Of a DNA stretch of 5,415 nt, positions 4,562 through 5,415 are shown in pieces. The notes below the pieces were generated by a model. It saw only the letters and a list, made by a program, of their open reading frames with translations. It had not been told where the DNA came from and ran no database searches. A program made the position numbers and the translations under genes. Location: contig CAKOND010000027.1 in the NCBI GenBank assembly GCA_934096945.1, forward strand, positions 1-5,415, written 5' to 3'. Source of the DNA: an uncultured Bacilli bacterium. GTDB taxonomy: Bacteria > Bacillota_I > Bacilli_A > RF39 > UBA660. Every line of letters starts with the position of its first letter. The first letter of the stretch is position 1.

Positions 4562-5415
4562 ATGAAAAAATTTGCAAAGTTTATAGCAACTCATAGTGTG
4601 CTTATCTTAATAATAAGTTTTCTATTATTAGTACCAGCCATCTATGGTTATGTAAACACGAGGATTAACTACGATATCTTAGTTTATCTTCCAGACTCAG
4701 TTGATACCATAAAAGGTGAAAACATTTTAACAGATGATTTTGGCCTTGGGGCATATGCTTTTGTTATGGTAGATAGTTCTAATAACAAAAAAATATTAGA
4801 TTTAGAAAAAGATATCAAAAAAATTGAAGGAGTAAATGCAGTACTTAGTATTGCTGATGTAACAGATACAGTTATTCCTGTAGATATGTTACCAACACAA
4901 GTAGTGGAAAAACTAAATAAAGACAATGAAACAATTATAATGGTAACATTTGATGGTGGGGCTAGTGAAGATGTAACAATCGAAGCCGTAAGAACTCTTC
5001 GCGAAGTTGTCGGGGATGCAACCAAAGTAAGTAGTATGACAAGTATGGTAATTGATACAATGGACTTATCAAATAAAGAAATATTTGCTTACGTAACAAT
5101 TGCTGTTATTCTTTGTTTAGCAGTATTATTTATAGCAACAGACTCTTATGTTATACCATTCTTCTTACTTGGAAATATTGGTTTTGCTATTATTTATAAC
5201 ATGGGTTCAAACATTTTCCTAGGACAAATTTCCTACATTACCCAAGCAATAACCGCAGTACTTCAACTTGGTGTTACAATGGACTTCTCAATATTCTTAT
5301 ATCATAAGTATGAACAAGCAAAATTGGATAATCCAAAAATGCCAAAAACAGAAGCAATGGCTAGTGCAATCGTGGCAACATTCCAATCAGTACTAGGTTC
5401 ATCTCTTACAACATT
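4562..5415 (+). CDS. MMPL/RND-family membrane transporter, N-terminal part
   Basis: The gene is open from the ATG at 4562 to the window end (284 codons seen; members are usually about 700-1000 residues). Residues 8-31 form the first transmembrane helix. About 32-170 is an extracytoplasmic domain beginning INYDILVYLPDSVDTIKGE, where 'D-x-x-x-Y-L-P' and 'TDDFG' are typical of Firmicutes MMPL proteins. Further helices lie at about 173-192, 196-213 and 225-247. The last includes TAVLQLGVTMDFSIFLYHKYEQ, matching the conserved helix-4 motif whose Asp (D241) takes part in proton relay in RND/MMPL pumps. The start has GGTGAG at 4550-4555. The divergent TetR gene implies ligand-induced expression. The probable role is proton-driven export of lipids, drugs or other hydrophobic molecules; the substrate is unknown. 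Its GC content (about 35% over 4861-5100) is clearly higher than that of the hydrolase operon. Confidence 0.9.
   Translation, partial: MKKFAKFIATHSVLILIISFLLLVPAIYGYVNTRINYDILVYLPDSVDTIKGENILTDDFGLGAYAFVMVDSSNNKKILDLEKDIKKIEGVNAVLSIADVTDTVIPVDMLPTQVVEKLNKDNETIIMVTFDGGASEDVTIEAVRTLREVVGDATKVSSMTSMVIDTMDLSNKEIFAYVTIAVILCLAVLFIATDSYVIPFFLLGNIGFAIIYNMGSNIFLGQISYITQAITAVLQLGVTMDFSIFLYHKYEQAKLDNPKMPKTEAMASAIVATFQSVLGSSLTT

Noticed and set aside
4684..5025. Minus-strand open frame of 113 codons within the MMPL gene
   Set aside because: It is a Ser/Thr-rich shadow of the transporter coding strand, with no family resemblance.
1..5415. CRISPR arrays, tRNA or rRNA genes, insertion sequences, attachment sites
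   Set aside because: I saw no regularly spaced repeats, tRNA-like cloverleaf sequence, transposase or terminal inverted repeats.

Overview
This is a low-GC bacterial window. Its genes use TTA/AAA/ATA-rich codons and canonical AAGGAG-type ribosome binding sites. The promoters resemble sigma-A promoters, TGG encodes Trp and TGA is used as a stop (1961-1963), so the code is 11 and not the Mycoplasma code. The protein families point to the Bacillota, perhaps a gut-type Bacilli/Clostridia lineage: a collagen-like Gly-X-Y protein, a divergent TetR/MMPL pair and many small hydrolases. The sequence alone does not support a genus.

Layout. (1) Positions 1-131, minus strand: the 5' end of a collagen-like protein gene. 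(2) 132-320: a divergent intergenic region with a near-consensus extended -10 promoter (219-247) and an 18-bp dyad over its -35. (3) 321-3819, plus strand: a compact six-gene run. In order it encodes a RelA/SpoT-type HD hydrolase, an isochorismatase-family cysteine hydrolase, a free-standing C39-like cysteine peptidase, an RNase Z/PhnP-like metallo-beta-lactamase-fold hydrolase, a second and unrelated HD phosphohydrolase, and a stand-alone YqfO/NIF3-insert (PII/CutA-like) protein. Two junctions fuse stop and Shine-Dalgarno as TAAGGAG, two genes overlap by GTGA, and the last two overlap by 26 bp. (4) 3816-4385, minus strand: a TetR-family regulator, convergent with the operon with interlocked stop codons. 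The operon's likely terminator lies inside the tetR coding sequence. (5) 4386-4561: a divergent control region with repeated AAC(A/G)TTTTGTT boxes. (6) 4562-5415, plus strand: the start of an MMPL/RND-type membrane transporter that runs off the window.

How the genes may work together. The TetR/MMPL pair reads as a conventional self-regulated efflux or lipid-export module. The six-gene run is the less ordinary part. It holds four unrelated hydrolase folds (HD twice, isochorismatase, C39 papain-like, MBL), all with catalytic residues in place and apparently co-transcribed, but with no transporter, synthetase, precursor peptide or nuclease that would reveal the pathway. I can name families with good confidence, but not the shared substrate. 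Nucleotide or alarmone turnover (HD + HD + MBL) or small-molecule/peptide processing are inferences only.
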